From positions 1 to 22,583 of the IMG/VR virus record IMGVR_UViG_3300028228_000032: a DNA stretch of 22,583 bases. One strand, given 5' to 3'. Both the position numbers and the translations under genes were made by a program. Positions 14,592-22,460 of the stretch are shown in pieces. Within the stretch, counting starts at the first letter, position 1. Each line of letters starts with the position of its first letter. The stretch is from a virus. The notes beneath the pieces were generated by a model. That model was not told the origin of the DNA, did no database searches, and worked only from the letters and a program-made list of their open reading frames with translations.

Positions 14592-14926
14592 GTTGCCACC
14601 CCGCGTTCGATCAGAAATTCGACCATGATGTTCTTTGAATCTGGCTTCATAACATTCTTAACGGCCCAAGTGTAGCCACGAATAACGACACGGTTGGCAG
14701 TTGTCACTGTGTCCGTAAAGCTGTCTGATCGGCATCGCATGGTAGCCATACTGACGTCAGCCAAAGCGCCGCCCTCAATGGCTTCTTTGCCCGTGCGCTC
14801 TCGCAGGTCAACCGACCTAGAACCCACGGCTTTCCACCCCGTATAGCTATTGCCATATTCGTCAACAACGCCCGCTGTAAGCTGCTGAAACGTGGCGCGC
14901 TCATTTAAGGTGCCAGCCCTAACCAT
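14588..14926 (-). CDS. Phage head closure / head-tail adaptor protein
   Basis: A 112-residue beta-barrel protein: MVRAGTLNERATFQQLTAGV, DEYGNSYTGWKAVGSRSVDL, RERTGKEAIEGGALADVSMA, NRVVIRGYTWAVKNVMKPDS and IMVEFLIERG. This is the SPP1 gp16-like head closure family (Phage_H_T_join), with the hallmark G-x-L-x-x-R-x-x-x-Q, G-W and I-x-x-x-x-x-x-x-W elements. It binds the connector ring and forms the plug and the tail-docking surface. It overlaps the connector gene by eight bases and the next gene by ATGA. The frame is intact. Confidence 0.82.
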   Translation of the reverse strand: MVRAGTLNERATFQQLTAGVVDEYGNSYTGWKAVGSRSVDLRERTGKEAIEGGALADVSMATMRCRSDSFTDTVTTANRVVIRGYTWAVKNVMKPDSKNIMVEFLIERGVAT

Positions 14927-15526
14927 ACCAAGAGTCGCGATGCATGTTTAACAGTGCTTCGTATCCGAAGGGAATGTTTGACAGCTCGTCGAATCCTGTT
15001 TGTTCTCGGTTATCATACCAATGGCCGACCATAAGCATCATCGCGTGTCTAATTGTGTCAGGAACGTCGGTATCTGCGTCGCCGTAGCCAGTGATGTACT
15101 CAACGGCGATAGCGTCCGAGCGGTCTTGCGCAACGGGCCAGCTTTTGCCTGACTTTGGCTCGATTGTCTTTGCAAAGTCTGTGCCGAAAACCTGATAGTT
15201 GCCAACCACGTCGGTCTGCAAGGCACCATCGTATGGTCGTAATACTTCACCGCAGAAATTGATTGGACGGGTCCAAGCATCAACCTAATGCTTTGCGTCG
15301 GGTTTGGCCCCATCCACTGCGCCCATGTCTGCGTGATCATGGCTTGACCAAGTGCGCCTTTTGCGTCCGTGTACGCCGTCGCAACATTTATCAGCCGCAT
15401 CAGCAAGACATCATCGTCTGGCCCTTCAACCCGCAGCTGTGCCTTCACTTCAGAAAGCGTAATAGGCGCTGTCGTTGGCGCTGTGACTCGCTGCAATGCG
15501 TTGTATGTTTGCAAAGGCTGGGCCAT
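14919..15526 (-). CDS. Head-tail connector (phiE125 gp8 family), frame broken once
   Basis: Reconstructed gene of about 203 codons. ATG 15526 follows GAGGAATAAGA, a clear ribosome site that also holds the TAA of the preceding gene. The N-terminal part (MAQPLQTYNALQRVTAPTTA, ITLSEVKAQLRVEGPDDDVL, ALGQAMITQTWAQWMG, GPVQSISAVKYYDH) continues after the break as DGALQTDVVGNYQVFGTDFA, SGKSWPVAQDRSDAIAVEYI and MLMVGHWYDNREQ. One base is missing near 15231 (probably an A, giving YDHNDGALQ). The architecture is that of the phiE125 gp8 / HK97 gp6-type connector: a helical N-terminal half, the YF-like hairpin, and a HA-x-x-x-LV-x-HWYDNRE helix. It forms the ring under the portal. Confidence 0.78.
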
Positions 15527-15528
15527 TC

Positions 15529-15726
15529 TTATTCCTCAGAAATCGCTTTGCGGGTGACTGTTTTTTTGACTGCGCGCTCGACCTTTGATGTCGGTGCCGC
15601 GACAGCTTCAGCGATGCCAGCTTTGACAAACCTTACAGCTTCCGCTTCGTTGCAATCAATAATATCGCCAGAATTGTGCGAGAAATCAATGCCCGCCATA
15701 GACGTCAATAGTTTTACCTTTGGCAT
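15529..15726 (-). CDS. Small capsid-adjacent protein
   Basis: A 65-residue protein, MPKVKLLTSMAGIDFSHNSG, then DIIDCNEAEAVRFVKAGIAE and a basic Ala-rich tail (SKVERAVKKTVTRKAISEE). ATG 15726 is the start: AAAGGAGG lies six bases upstream. The longer frame back to 15810 runs through the capsid gene end and a stem-loop. Similar small proteins of the form K-V-x-L-L-x-x-x-A-G-x-x-x-x-x-G-D-x-I-(D/E)-x-x-x-x-EA-x-R-x-x-x-AG-x-AE are common between capsid and connector genes in Rhodobacterales phages. Their function is not established; a head-decoration or connector-accessory role is only suggested by position. Confidence 0.75.
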   Translation of the reverse strand: MPKVKLLTSMAGIDFSHNSGDIIDCNEAEAVRFVKAGIAEAVAAPTSKVERAVKKTVTRKAISEE

Positions 15727-15754
15727 GACTGCCTCCTTTGGTTCAGCTTGGTAA

Positions 15755-15777
15755 GTGGGGCGAACTTGCCGCCCCAC
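15755..15777 (-). promoter_or_regulatory. Strong stem-loop after the major capsid gene
   Basis: A perfect 8-bp stem GTGGGGCG/CGCCCCAC with a 7-base loop, extendable by one G-U pair, about 13 bases after the capsid stop codon. On the transcribed strand six U precede it and none follow, so it does not have terminator form. It more probably blocks 3' decay or ribosome run-on and fixes the 3' side of the capsid message. Confidence 0.6.
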
Positions 15778-15790
15778 CAAAAAACTGACT

Positions 15791-17044
15791 TTACGATGCG
15801 GCCAGTGCAAGGTGCTTAATTGCGTTTACGTTGGCAAGCACGCCATCGAAACGAATGTAGCCCAAGATACCGAAGTCAGGTGCGAAGCGTTCACGCGCAA
15901 CGTAAAGCGAAGGCTGCGCTACTTTGCGGACGTAAAACTTGGACATGTCACCGAACAACATGACCTTTGAATCGACGCCAGAACCCACGTTTGCCATCGA
16001 CTGATTGACCGCGACGTTGTAGCCCAGAATGTTCTGCGGGATGCCAGCTTGATAGTTGCCCATCTGCCACAGATAATTCCCGTTGCCATCCTTCAACTTG
16101 CGAATCGCTGCCAATGTAGGATCGGCCATCATAATCGCAGTATTAGGTGAAGAGCGGTAGGACGGATCAACAGAGTGAATCAGGTCAATGATTTCGTCGG
16201 CTGTGATGGCGTTGGTTGCTGCTGCAACTTTACCTTCTGCCGAGTTTGTCACGATGCCTTCAACGTCAGAAGAACCTGAACCAGTGGTCAGCTTTGCGTT
16301 GGCAACACGACCAAGGCGCTCACCAAGCAAATTACCCAACAGGCTTTCCATGTTCAAAATGCTGTCTGCATTCAGCTCCGCTGACCAGCGAATCCACTCA
16401 GAATCAAACGCAAATGCGCCCAATGATTTTTGGCCAAACGTGACATCTTTGCCGCCGTCGTCTGTCGGCTGTGTACCTTCAGTGTGAGCAACTGCGGTTG
16501 AAGCTGTGTCATCAACCGTTGGGATGCTGAACGTGCGACCATCAGCGGAGTTAATGACGCTGAACAAGCCGTCGCCATACATCGGGCCAGTTGCAATCAT
16601 TGCTTGCTCGATAAATGACGCCAGTTCCGTCGGAACAGTAAAGCCGCCAGCAGTGGTCGTGCCACCAGTCTGAACGCGCTTTTCCTTCAAAACGTTGCGA
16701 ACTTCTTGATCGACGTAGCCCTCGCCACCAGCCGCAATCATTTCAGCAAACGCCGCGCGGTAATCCATCTGCAAGCCTTCATCCACAACAGGTGCAGAAC
16801 GGTTTTCAAATGTTGGACGCTTGTCCAGATCAACGGCTTCGCCTGCGCGCAATGCAGTCTCAACTTTTTCCAGACGCTCGGCGCGTGCGCCAAGTTTGTC
16901 GTGGTCGACCATCATAGCGTCAAATTCACGCTCGATGTCAGCAGCGCGGGTTTCTTCTGTTGTGTCTGTCACTTCAGAAAGTTTGGTGCGGGCCTCAGTG
17001 GCGATATTCGCCATTTGCTCCCGCAAGGTCTTCAGATCAGCCAT
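15791..17044 (-). CDS. HK97-family major capsid protein
   Basis: A 417-residue protein starting MADLKTLREQMANIATEART at ATG 17044, chosen for GGAGG six bases upstream; the longer frame from 17092 lacks support. Residues about 1-110 form the helical delta (scaffold) domain, rich in Glu, Arg and Ala, which the neighbouring protease removes. The capsid fold follows: QTGGTTTAGGFTVPTELASF, GRTFSIPTVDDTASTAVAHT, FGQKSLGAFAFDSEWIRWSA (E-loop and spine helix region), LGNLLGERLGRVANAKLTTG, AIMMADPTLAAIRKLKDGNG, LWQMGNYQAGIPQNILGYNV and a C-terminal RFAPDFGILGYIRFDGVLAN. Length and motif order are typical for the HK97 fold. The frame is intact. It is bracketed by two stem-loops and is probably the most strongly expressed gene here. 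Confidence 0.95.
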   Translation of the reverse strand: MADLKTLREQMANIATEARTKLSEVTDTTEETRAADIEREFDAMMVDHDKLGARAERLEKVETALRAGEAVDLDKRPTFENRSAPVVDEGLQMDYRAAFAEMIAAGGEGYVDQEVRNVLKEKRVQTGGTTTAGGFTVPTELASFIEQAMIATGPMYGDGLFSVINSADGRTFSIPTVDDTASTAVAHTEGTQPTDDGGKDVTFGQKSLGAFAFDSEWIRWSAELNADSILNMESLLGNLLGERLGRVANAKLTTGSGSSDVEGIVTNSAEGKVAAATNAITADEIIDLIHSVDPSYRSSPNTAIMMADPTLAAIRKLKDGNGNYLWQMGNYQAGIPQNILGYNVAVNQSMANVGSGVDSKVMLFGDMSKFYVRKVAQPSLYVARERFAPDFGILGYIRFDGVLANVNAIKHLALAAS

Positions 17045-17124
17045 TTTCGGCCTCCATCTAAGCGGCGAATCAATCTTTCGATGATCGGCCAACGCGCTTG
17101 CCTAATGCGCAGGGAAAGGCAAAA

Positions 17125-17140
17125 CAGCGGGAGTCCGCTG
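17125..17140 (-). terminator. Weak terminator-like hairpin between protease and capsid genes
   Basis: Stem CAGCGG/CCGCTG with loop ACTC, followed on the transcribed strand by TTTT (17121-17124), in the 104-base gap before the capsid gene. The stem could extend with one G-U and one A-U pair. Six base pairs and four U make a weak intrinsic terminator or an RNA processing barrier; the capsid gene would need readthrough or its own promoter. I see no clear promoter in the rest of the gap. Confidence 0.4.
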
Positions 17141-17148
17141 CTATCTCG

Positions 17149-17711
17149 TCACAGCCTGCCCTTCATACGAAGTCGGCGGGTTGATTGTGATTTCGTTTGC
17201 TCGGCGCGGTGCGCTTCAAGCGCGCGCAGGCCGATTTCGGTGCCTGCATATGCTGGCGTCGTGACAATCGAAACGTCATAAAGCTCGACGTCCTTGATCA
17301 TCCGCTTTGGAATGTCGCCGCTGTCGTCCCACTCTTGGCGGGTCGGCACAAAACGCAAAAAGACATTTGTCCAGATCGCCGCGCTTCATTTTAGGGACAA
17401 TGCTGCGCACGTCTGGGTCCATCGGGTCGAGATCTGTTTCAATAACAAGCCGCGCTCGTCCTCGGTCAGCTTCAGCGTTCCTGAACGCGTCCGTGCCAAT
17501 GGCAGCCCTTCATGGTTGATAACAAAACAACATCGTCGCCGCGCTCTATCGCACTTTTGAACGCGCCGCGCTCGATTACTTCGGTAAACATGCCCGCGAT
17601 GTTGGTTTCTTCGCCAAAGATTGCGGCATAACCCGACACGCGGACTGGCGCGTCGTCTTCTTCGCGGACTTCAAGCGCTTCGGATAACGCACGAATCTCT
17701 TTATCAGGCAT
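17149..17711 (-). CDS. HK97 prohead protease (S78), heavily frame-broken
   Basis: Reconstructed gene of about 187 codons that processes the capsid delta domain. ATG 17711 (MPDKEIRALSEALEVREEDD) overlaps the portal stop and has GGAGG upstream. The frame gives VSGYAAIFGEETNIAGMFTE and ERGAFKSAIERGDDVVLL. It then breaks near 17520, continues INHEGLPLARTRSGTLKLTE with the catalytic His in NHEG, and breaks near 17448. It continues VIETDLDPMDPDVRSIVPKM and KRGDLDK, then meets a cluster of three indels at 17353-17368. After repair that cluster reads DKMSFAFVPTRQEWDD with the catalytic Ser in MSFAF. The last part, DIPKRMIKDVELYDVSIVTT and PAYAGTEIGLRALEAHR, is the usual S78 core end. All key residues are present once indels are corrected, so the gene is probably functional in the real phage. 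Confidence 0.82.
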
Positions 17712-18375
17712 CGTCGCCTCCATTTTTTTGTGTACCCATCGGCACGGTTGCACCTTGAATCATCAGGTTTCCGCCTTCATCGCGCTCAGGCAGGTTTTCA
17801 ACTGTGCGAACTTCGTTTGGTGTGCGAATGCCATTTTGAATTGACGTTGCGTGTGCTTCCATGCGCGTCTTGAAGTCACCGCGCAGCAAGCCGTCAACAT
17901 TAAACTCGACATAAAACTCAGACCCACGCGGGAAGAACTTTAAGTTCATTTCTTGCTCGACTTGCTCGATCCACCGCTTCATCGTGTGTTTCACGAATTG
18001 CAAATCTTGCTGCTCTGTGTTGCTGAATGTGCCGTGCGTTAGGTCTTGCAAGAACACTGGCGGTAAGCTGTAAATTCGGGCAATCTGCTCAATGCTGAAA
18101 CGCTGCAACTCCAAAAGCTGCATTTGCTCTGGGTTGAAACCGATTGGCTTCATTTCGTGGCCCATAGGCAGCGCCATCACAGGCCGACCTTCGCGTGCTA
18201 GTCTTTCAGTAGTCTTAGCAACGTCATCAGAAGCACGCTGTGCAGCCGCGCCGCTTTGAAACGGACCTTGCAGCACAACAGGGGGGATGCCGCCCGCTTT
18301 GAAACGCCTTGGCCCCGTAGCGACTGGCTGCGATTGCCATGCCGATAGCGTCGCGGTTCGTGTGAATAGGGCCAC
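17704..18375 (-). CDS. Portal protein, C-terminal part
   Basis: Second half of the HK97-type portal. The productive reading begins at FKAGGIPPVVLQGPFQSGAA after the frame break near 18302. It includes the LPMGHEMKPIGFNPEQMQLL wing segment, the QIARIYSLPPVFLQDLTHGT core helix, SNTEQQDLQFVKHTMKRWIE (tunnel helix), QEMNLKFFPRGSEFYVEFNV and the crown helix with RMEAHATSIQNGIRTPNEVR. Those motifs (FNPEQ-x-Q-x-LE-x-x-x-F, I-AR-x-x-x-xPP-x-x-L, N-x-EQQ, G-x-x-T-xNEVR) are diagnostic of the Phage_portal family. Residues upstream of the break (MALFTRTATLSAWQSQPVAT) are out-of-frame sequence. The stop overlaps the protease start by eight bases. Confidence 0.9.
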   Translation of the reverse strand: MALFTRTATLSAWQSQPVATGPRRFKAGGIPPVVLQGPFQSGAAAQRASDDVAKTTERLAREGRPVMALPMGHEMKPIGFNPEQMQLLELQRFSIEQIARIYSLPPVFLQDLTHGTFSNTEQQDLQFVKHTMKRWIEQVEQEMNLKFFPRGSEFYVEFNVDGLLRGDFKTRMEAHATSIQNGIRTPNEVRTVENLPERDEGGNLMIQGATVPMGTQKNGGDDA

Positions 18376-18934
18376 GCACGTCGAGGTTGTTCGACTTCAC
18401 CATGAATGGGATGTCGATAACCTCGTTTGCCGAATAGGTTTGACCCTTGTGAATATAGACGCGGACCTGACGGCGGCCTTCTGTGCGATGTTCCACCCGC
18501 GTGTATTGTGGATCAAGCGGGTAAAGGTTCGCAATCGCTCCGTTTTCGGTGCGTTCAATATATGTAACGCTGCGCCCGCCAGTGAAGACCTGATCAAATG
18601 AATATTTGCGCCACTCGAATGATGACATGCTTTCGTTCGCAACGTCATGCAGGATGGACTGCAACGGGCCTTTGACGCGTTCTCGGCTGCCGTCCTCATT
18701 CTTGCGGTAAACATGCAACGGCAAGCCCGCAAGCGTTCCGCTCAAAAAGTTGACCGCAGCCCATACAGCGGGAACGCCAAGCGCGGTGTCAGTGTTGACT
18801 GTGATGCCTGCCGAAGACGACATATCGCCCCAGCCCATAACCTGAAGGAAATCAGACGCCGAGACAGGCGCTGACGGATCTTCAAGGTTTCGCGCTTCTG
18901 GTTTTCTTAGCCGATCAAAAAGGCCCATCAACAT
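18227..18934 (-). CDS. Portal protein, N-terminal part
   Basis: First half of the HK97-type portal, the dodecamer through which DNA enters. It starts MLMGLFDRLRKPEARNLEDP; ATG 18934 and ATG 18928 are both possible, with only a weak AGAGCGG upstream. The clear portal segments are ITVNTDTALGVPAVWAAVNF, LSGTLAGLPLHVYRKNEDGS, ESMSSFEWRKYSFDQVFTGG, AIANLYPLDPQYTRVEHRTE and VIDIPFMVKSNNLDVRGPIH. The frame is valid to AIGMAIAASRYGAKAF and then runs into out-of-frame residues (QSGRHPPCCAAR). Loss of one T from TTT at 18302-18304 joins it to the second half as AKAFKAGGIPPVV. A 53-base gap after the large terminase holds nothing else that I can identify. Confidence 0.9.
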   Translation of the reverse strand: MLMGLFDRLRKPEARNLEDPSAPVSASDFLQVMGWGDMSSSAGITVNTDTALGVPAVWAAVNFLSGTLAGLPLHVYRKNEDGSRERVKGPLQSILHDVANESMSSFEWRKYSFDQVFTGGRSVTYIERTENGAIANLYPLDPQYTRVEHRTEGRRQVRVYIHKGQTYSANEVIDIPFMVKSNNLDVRGPIHTNRDAIGMAIAASRYGAKAFQSGRHPPCCAARSVSKRRGCTACF

Positions 18935-18987
18935 ACCGCTCTATGGTTTTGGCCACAATAACATAAGAAACGGAACGCGACAAGCCA

Positions 18988-20289
18988 TCAGGAAACCATG
19001 CTAAAATTAGGATCGTCCCAAGGTGATGCAGCTACGAGGCCAGCGTCTCCGTTTATCGCAGCGCCGATTGCCATCGTGGCGGCGAGTGCAATGTCGATCC
19101 GCCCAGTGGCGCGCTGTTTTTCAAACCTGCGAAGGCCAGCAGGTGACGTCCAGAAGCACGCGGATGCCACCGCAGAGCGCAGAGCGGGATTGACCTCGAT
19201 GCGCAGCCGACCTTCTAAAATCAGATCCTCAAACTGGTTTACAGACTGCGGCATCCAAAGCGGGCTGTCTTTGCGTTGATTCGTCCCTTGCGGATGCTCA
19301 ATCAACGGTAGGGTTGCGCCCGTTTCATCCAGCGCGTTTTCAAATGTCTTGATCAGCCACTTGTCATAGGAAACTGCCTGCACGTCAAAACGCTGCGCGG
19401 CGTTCACCAGATCGTGCGCAAGGTGGTCATATCGGATCACTTTGCCAGCGGGGGCAATCAGCCAGCCGTCGCGTTCCCACACAGTGTAGGGCGCTTTGTC
19501 CGTCAGTTCTCGTTGCGACAAAGTGTCCTTTGGGGTATACCCACGCGCGCAAAGCGCAAACTTGGGCCTGCCGTCCTCGTCCTTCCCGTCTGGAAAGACA
19601 TAAGCAACGCCAGTCATGTCCTTAGTCGCTGACAAATCAAGCCCAATAAAACATGGTTGGCCCTCAAAGTCCTCCAACGTCATGTTAGGGTCTTCGCAGG
19701 CTTCCCACGCGCTGCGGCTAATCCATGCCGCTTCCGAGTCTGTCCAAACGCAGAAGTGCAAACGCAAAATGCTATTCAATTTTCCTGGAATTGCCTTGGC
19801 CTGATCAACAACGCCTTGCAAATAACTTTCTTTTAGGATGACGCCCAGCATCGGGTTCACTTTGACCCAGCACGTTGGGTCATTGAGCGGGTCGTCGCCT
19901 TCATCCAAGGCGCAAACATATGGAAAAGTCGTGTCGTCCGTCGCATCACCAGCGGCCACTGCGCAGGCGTGTTCGTGTTCTTCCCAGCAAACGCTGTTGC
20001 GGTCAGACCCGCTGTTTGTGATCATCAACATCAACGGCTGGCGGCGGAATTTAAAGCCACGTTCAAGCATTTCCATGATGTTTCTGTCTGGGTGTTCGTG
20101 GACCTCATCACAAAGCGCAAAGTGCGGACGCGGGCCAGATCCCGACTTGCCACTGTCACGGCTGATGGGGCGAAAGAAAGATCCTGAACGCAAGTCGGCA
20201 AGGTTCCAAACTGGGTTGACGCCCGACGGCGTGACGCGCGGCTCAAGCACTGGCGACTGGCGGACCATTTTCACAGCGTCTTGGAACAA
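18988..20289 (-). CDS. Terminase large subunit, main part
   Basis: A 433-codon frame holding most of the DNA-packaging motor. It contains the Walker B region HFALCDEVHEHPDRN with the DE pair, the coupling segment PLMLMITNSGSDRNSVCWEE, and WVKVNPMLGVILKESYLQGV. The RNase-H-like nuclease follows, with metal-binding candidates in FIGLDLSATKDMTGVAYVFP, VQAVSYDKWLIKTFENALDE and a final RIDIALAATMAIGAAING. Composition and order are those of HK97-type large terminases. The displayed start (TTG 20289) is artificial: the protein continues from the frame at 20271-20453 through a missing T in the run at 20288-20290 (AMILFQDAVKMV after repair). The stop at 18988 leaves a 53-base gap before the portal gene. 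Confidence 0.93.
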   Translation of the reverse strand: MFQDAVKMVRQSPVLEPRVTPSGVNPVWNLADLRSGSFFRPISRDSGKSGSGPRPHFALCDEVHEHPDRNIMEMLERGFKFRRQPLMLMITNSGSDRNSVCWEEHEHACAVAAGDATDDTTFPYVCALDEGDDPLNDPTCWVKVNPMLGVILKESYLQGVVDQAKAIPGKLNSILRLHFCVWTDSEAAWISRSAWEACEDPNMTLEDFEGQPCFIGLDLSATKDMTGVAYVFPDGKDEDGRPKFALCARGYTPKDTLSQRELTDKAPYTVWERDGWLIAPAGKVIRYDHLAHDLVNAAQRFDVQAVSYDKWLIKTFENALDETGATLPLIEHPQGTNQRKDSPLWMPQSVNQFEDLILEGRLRIEVNPALRSAVASACFWTSPAGLRRFEKQRATGRIDIALAATMAIGAAINGDAGLVAASPWDDPNFSMVS

Positions 20290-20711
20290 ATCATTGCTTG
20301 CTCTTTTTTAGCCGCCGCCGCGTATATCTGCGCGCCAGCCTCCCCGTCAGCCATCATGCCATAAAGGCCAATACCGCCAGCAAGCGGAGACTTCCCGTTG
20401 CCCTTTCCCATTTCAATGTAGGCGCGGCGATAGCGGCGTGTCCCATCGGGCAACTTCCAGCCGAACAGTGAGCCAACAATAAACGCCTGACTGATATGAA
20501 GGTCAAATGGGATGCCTTCAAACTGGCCTTCACTCAGCCGCAGGACTTCGGCAAAAAATCAATCACGCGGTCAGCTGCGCCTTCATCGAAATAAATGCCG
20601 TCGCGCGTTAAGTCAGCCAAGTGCCGCTTGCACTGGTTGCGGACGTGCGGGCCAGCAACAATTTTGCCAGACCATTACCTGCTCGGCGTATTGGTGTACG
20701 ATGTGAGTCAC
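20271..20711 (-). CDS. Terminase large subunit, N-terminal part (broken frames)
   Basis: The N-terminal ATPase half, spread over three frames. GTG 20711 is the likely start, inside a GTGA overlap with the corrected small-subunit stop; it reads THIVHQYAEQV. One extra G at 20672-20673 moves the frame to SGKIVAGPHVRNQCKRHLAD and LTRDGIYFDEGAADRVIDF. Six A at 20553-20558 (plus strand) should be seven, after which it reads FFAEVLRLSEGQFEGIPFDL, HISQAFIVGSLFGWKLPDGT and RRYRRAYIEMGKGNGKSP with the Walker A motif. The frame is then open (GIGLYGMMADGEAGAQIYAA) to the third break at 20288-20290. Total length after repair is about 575 residues, normal for the family. Confidence 0.82.
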
Positions 20712-21201
20712 TGAAAGAACCTCGCTGATGGGTCTTTTCGTTCGCCTTGTCAGCATCCACACCAAGGCGAACGCGGCTGGATGGCGTCAAACCATATTCA
20801 GCGGCGTATTTCATCGCATCCCGCATTGCCGTGTTAGCAGTCCCTACCATTGGGTTTTGAACGATATTCCCGTTGCTGGTTTTGATAATTAGACCGCCGC
20901 TTGCTGGACTTTTTTCTGCCATCGCTTGAATCGCTTCTTCGGCTTTTTGCCACCGCCCATAGGCTTGGCAATACATCGCAAGCCCGCGACCATCTATTTC
21001 GGTCAGAATACCGCATCGAAACAATGCTCCGCATATGTGGTGCCACTCGGCCATAGCGTAGGGGTCAAGGTGGTCTGGCGGTTCTGGCAAGTGGCCCATA
21101 ATTGTGACGGGCGCAGGCTCGTTTTTCGGCAGTGGCCTGCGGCCTGCGTTGCCTGTCACGACCTTCATGGCAGTCGGCTTCGGCTTACGTCCCCGCGTCA
21201 A
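20608..21201 (-). CDS. Terminase small subunit, P27 family
   Basis: DNA-recognition subunit that starts packaging. The protein begins MTRGRKPKPTAMKVVTGNAG from a TTG codon at 21201 that overlaps the methylase stop. It continues RRPLPKNEPAPV, PPDHLDPYAMAEWHHICGAL, GILTEIDGRGLAMYCQAYGR, LIIKTSNGNIVQNPMVGTAN and YAAEYGLTPSSRVRLGVDAD, all standard P27 blocks. The open frame reaches 20608, but the real end is probably the TGA at 20708-20710. The A run at 20735-20738 seems to lack one A; with five A the C terminus reads DKANEKDPSARFFQ, the typical P27 ending, and the stop overlaps the GTG of the large subunit as GTGA. The last 45 or so displayed residues would then be out of frame. Confidence 0.9.
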   Translation of the reverse strand: MTRGRKPKPTAMKVVTGNAGRRPLPKNEPAPVTIMGHLPEPPDHLDPYAMAEWHHICGALFRCGILTEIDGRGLAMYCQAYGRWQKAEEAIQAMAEKSPASGGLIIKTSNGNIVQNPMVGTANTAMRDAMKYAAEYGLTPSSRVRLGVDADKANEKTHQRGSFSDSHRTPIRRAGNGLAKLLLARTSATSASGTWLT

Positions 21202-22432
21202 TGGCTAACTCCGCATATGTTTTCCCTGTAGCCTCTAGGGTTGCTGTCTGGCCTGTAAATTCCTGCCACCGATTAACAATCACATCGCAATATTTTGGGT
21301 CAAGTTCCATCAATCGTGCAAATCGCCCGTGTTTTTCGCAGGCGATTGCCGTTGTTCCTGAGCCAGCAAAACTGTCCAAGACCTGATCACCACCCTTTGT
21401 GTTGTTAAGCATCTGATATTCGAACAACTCGACAGGCTTCATGGTTGGGTGTTCTGTGTTTCGGCTAGGGCGATCAAACTCAAGAATTGTCGTTTGCTTT
21501 CGATCTGTAGCCCATAGGTGTCCAGCACCGCCCTTCCACCCGTAGAGGCACGTCTCGTGCTTCCAGTGATAATCTTGACGACCCATCACAAGCGTTTGTT
21601 TTTTCCAGATCAAACATTGACGAACCTGCCATCCCACATCGTGGCAGGCACCTCTGAAATTGTAGCCCTCTGAATCTGCGTGCCATATATAAAAAACCGC
21701 ACCGGGCTTCATGACTGCGTCTGCAGCAGTGTTTGCATCTGACAAAAACTGTCGAAACCCCTCATCGCTCATCGAATCATTTTGTATGGTAAGCGCGTCT
21801 TTAGTCTTGCCTTCATAAGCCACGTTATATGGGGGGTCAGTTAACCACATATCTACCAGCTGTCCCTGAGTAAGACTTTCCATAGCGTCTATGCTTAAGC
21901 TGTCACCGCACATCAATCGGTGCTTTCCCATGACCCAAACATCGCCCTCGACAGTGACGGGAACCTCTGGGGCATCTGGCACTGCGTCCTCATCGGTCAA
22001 CCCTTCGGTTTCCTCAACAAAAAACGCCGCCAGTTCGTCAGGGCCAAAACCAGTCAATGACAGGTCGAAATCAAGCTCTCCCAGTTCGCCAAGCTCAACT
22101 TTGAGCATTTCGTCATCCCAGCCAGAATTGAGCGCCAGCTTATTGTCTGCAATCACATATGCTTTTCTCTGTGCGTCGGTCCATCCCTCTGCAACCATGC
22201 AGGGGACATCTTCAATGCCCAGCTTTTGAGCTGCAAGAATACGCCCGTGACCTGCAATCAAACCGCCGTTTGATTCAATCAAAACAGGGACCGTCCAGCC
22301 CCACTCTTTGATAGAGGCAGCTATTTGTCCAACCTGCTCGTCGCTGTGCGTGCGGCTGTTTCGTGCGTACGGAATAAGCTCTGCGACCTTGCGGCGCTCG
22401 ACTTTATCGGCGGGCCATTGTTGTTCTGACAT
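21185..22432 (-). CDS. ParB-like nuclease / DNA methyltransferase fusion
   Basis: A 415-residue two-domain protein. Residues 10-105 form a ParB/Srx-like domain (ELIPYARNSRTHSDEQVGQI, GGLIAGHGRILAAQKLGIED, with the GHGR motif at 61-64). Residues 163-400 form an N6/N4 amino methylase with the catalytic TDPPYNV (DPPY at 199-202) before the SAM-binding DSFAGSGT (353-360), so it is a beta-class, permuted enzyme. DPPY usually means N6-adenine or N4-cytosine; CcrM-like adenine targets are likely but unproven. No restriction gene is nearby, so it is an orphan methylase that may protect phage DNA or mark packaging sites. ATG 22432 has AAGGAG seven bases upstream. Such fusions often precede the terminase genes in phages of Alphaproteobacteria. 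The stop overlaps the small terminase start. Confidence 0.93.
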   Translation of the reverse strand: MSEQQWPADKVERRKVAELIPYARNSRTHSDEQVGQIAASIKEWGWTVPVLIESNGGLIAGHGRILAAQKLGIEDVPCMVAEGWTDAQRKAYVIADNKLALNSGWDDEMLKVELGELGELDFDLSLTGFGPDELAAFFVEETEGLTDEDAVPDAPEVPVTVEGDVWVMGKHRLMCGDSLSIDAMESLTQGQLVDMWLTDPPYNVAYEGKTKDALTIQNDSMSDEGFRQFLSDANTAADAVMKPGAVFYIWHADSEGYNFRGACHDVGWQVRQCLIWKKQTLVMGRQDYHWKHETCLYGWKGGAGHLWATDRKQTTILEFDRPSRNTEHPTMKPVELFEYQMLNNTKGGDQVLDSFAGSGTTAIACEKHGRFARLMELDPKYCDVIVNRWQEFTGQTATLEATGKTYAELAIDAGT

Positions 22433-22460
22433 ATCTTCTCCTTTGGAAGTTTAAAAGGGG

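Noticed and set aside
20271-20292. Large terminase as two separate genes
   Set aside because: Walker A is in one frame and Walker B in the next, and one added T restores the conserved join; no ribosome site supports a second start.
17149-20711. Protease, portal and large terminase as decayed pseudogenes of a dead prophage
   Set aside because: All catalytic and structural motifs remain and breaks are single-base changes, mostly in short runs, without accompanying substitutions; sequencing error is more likely.
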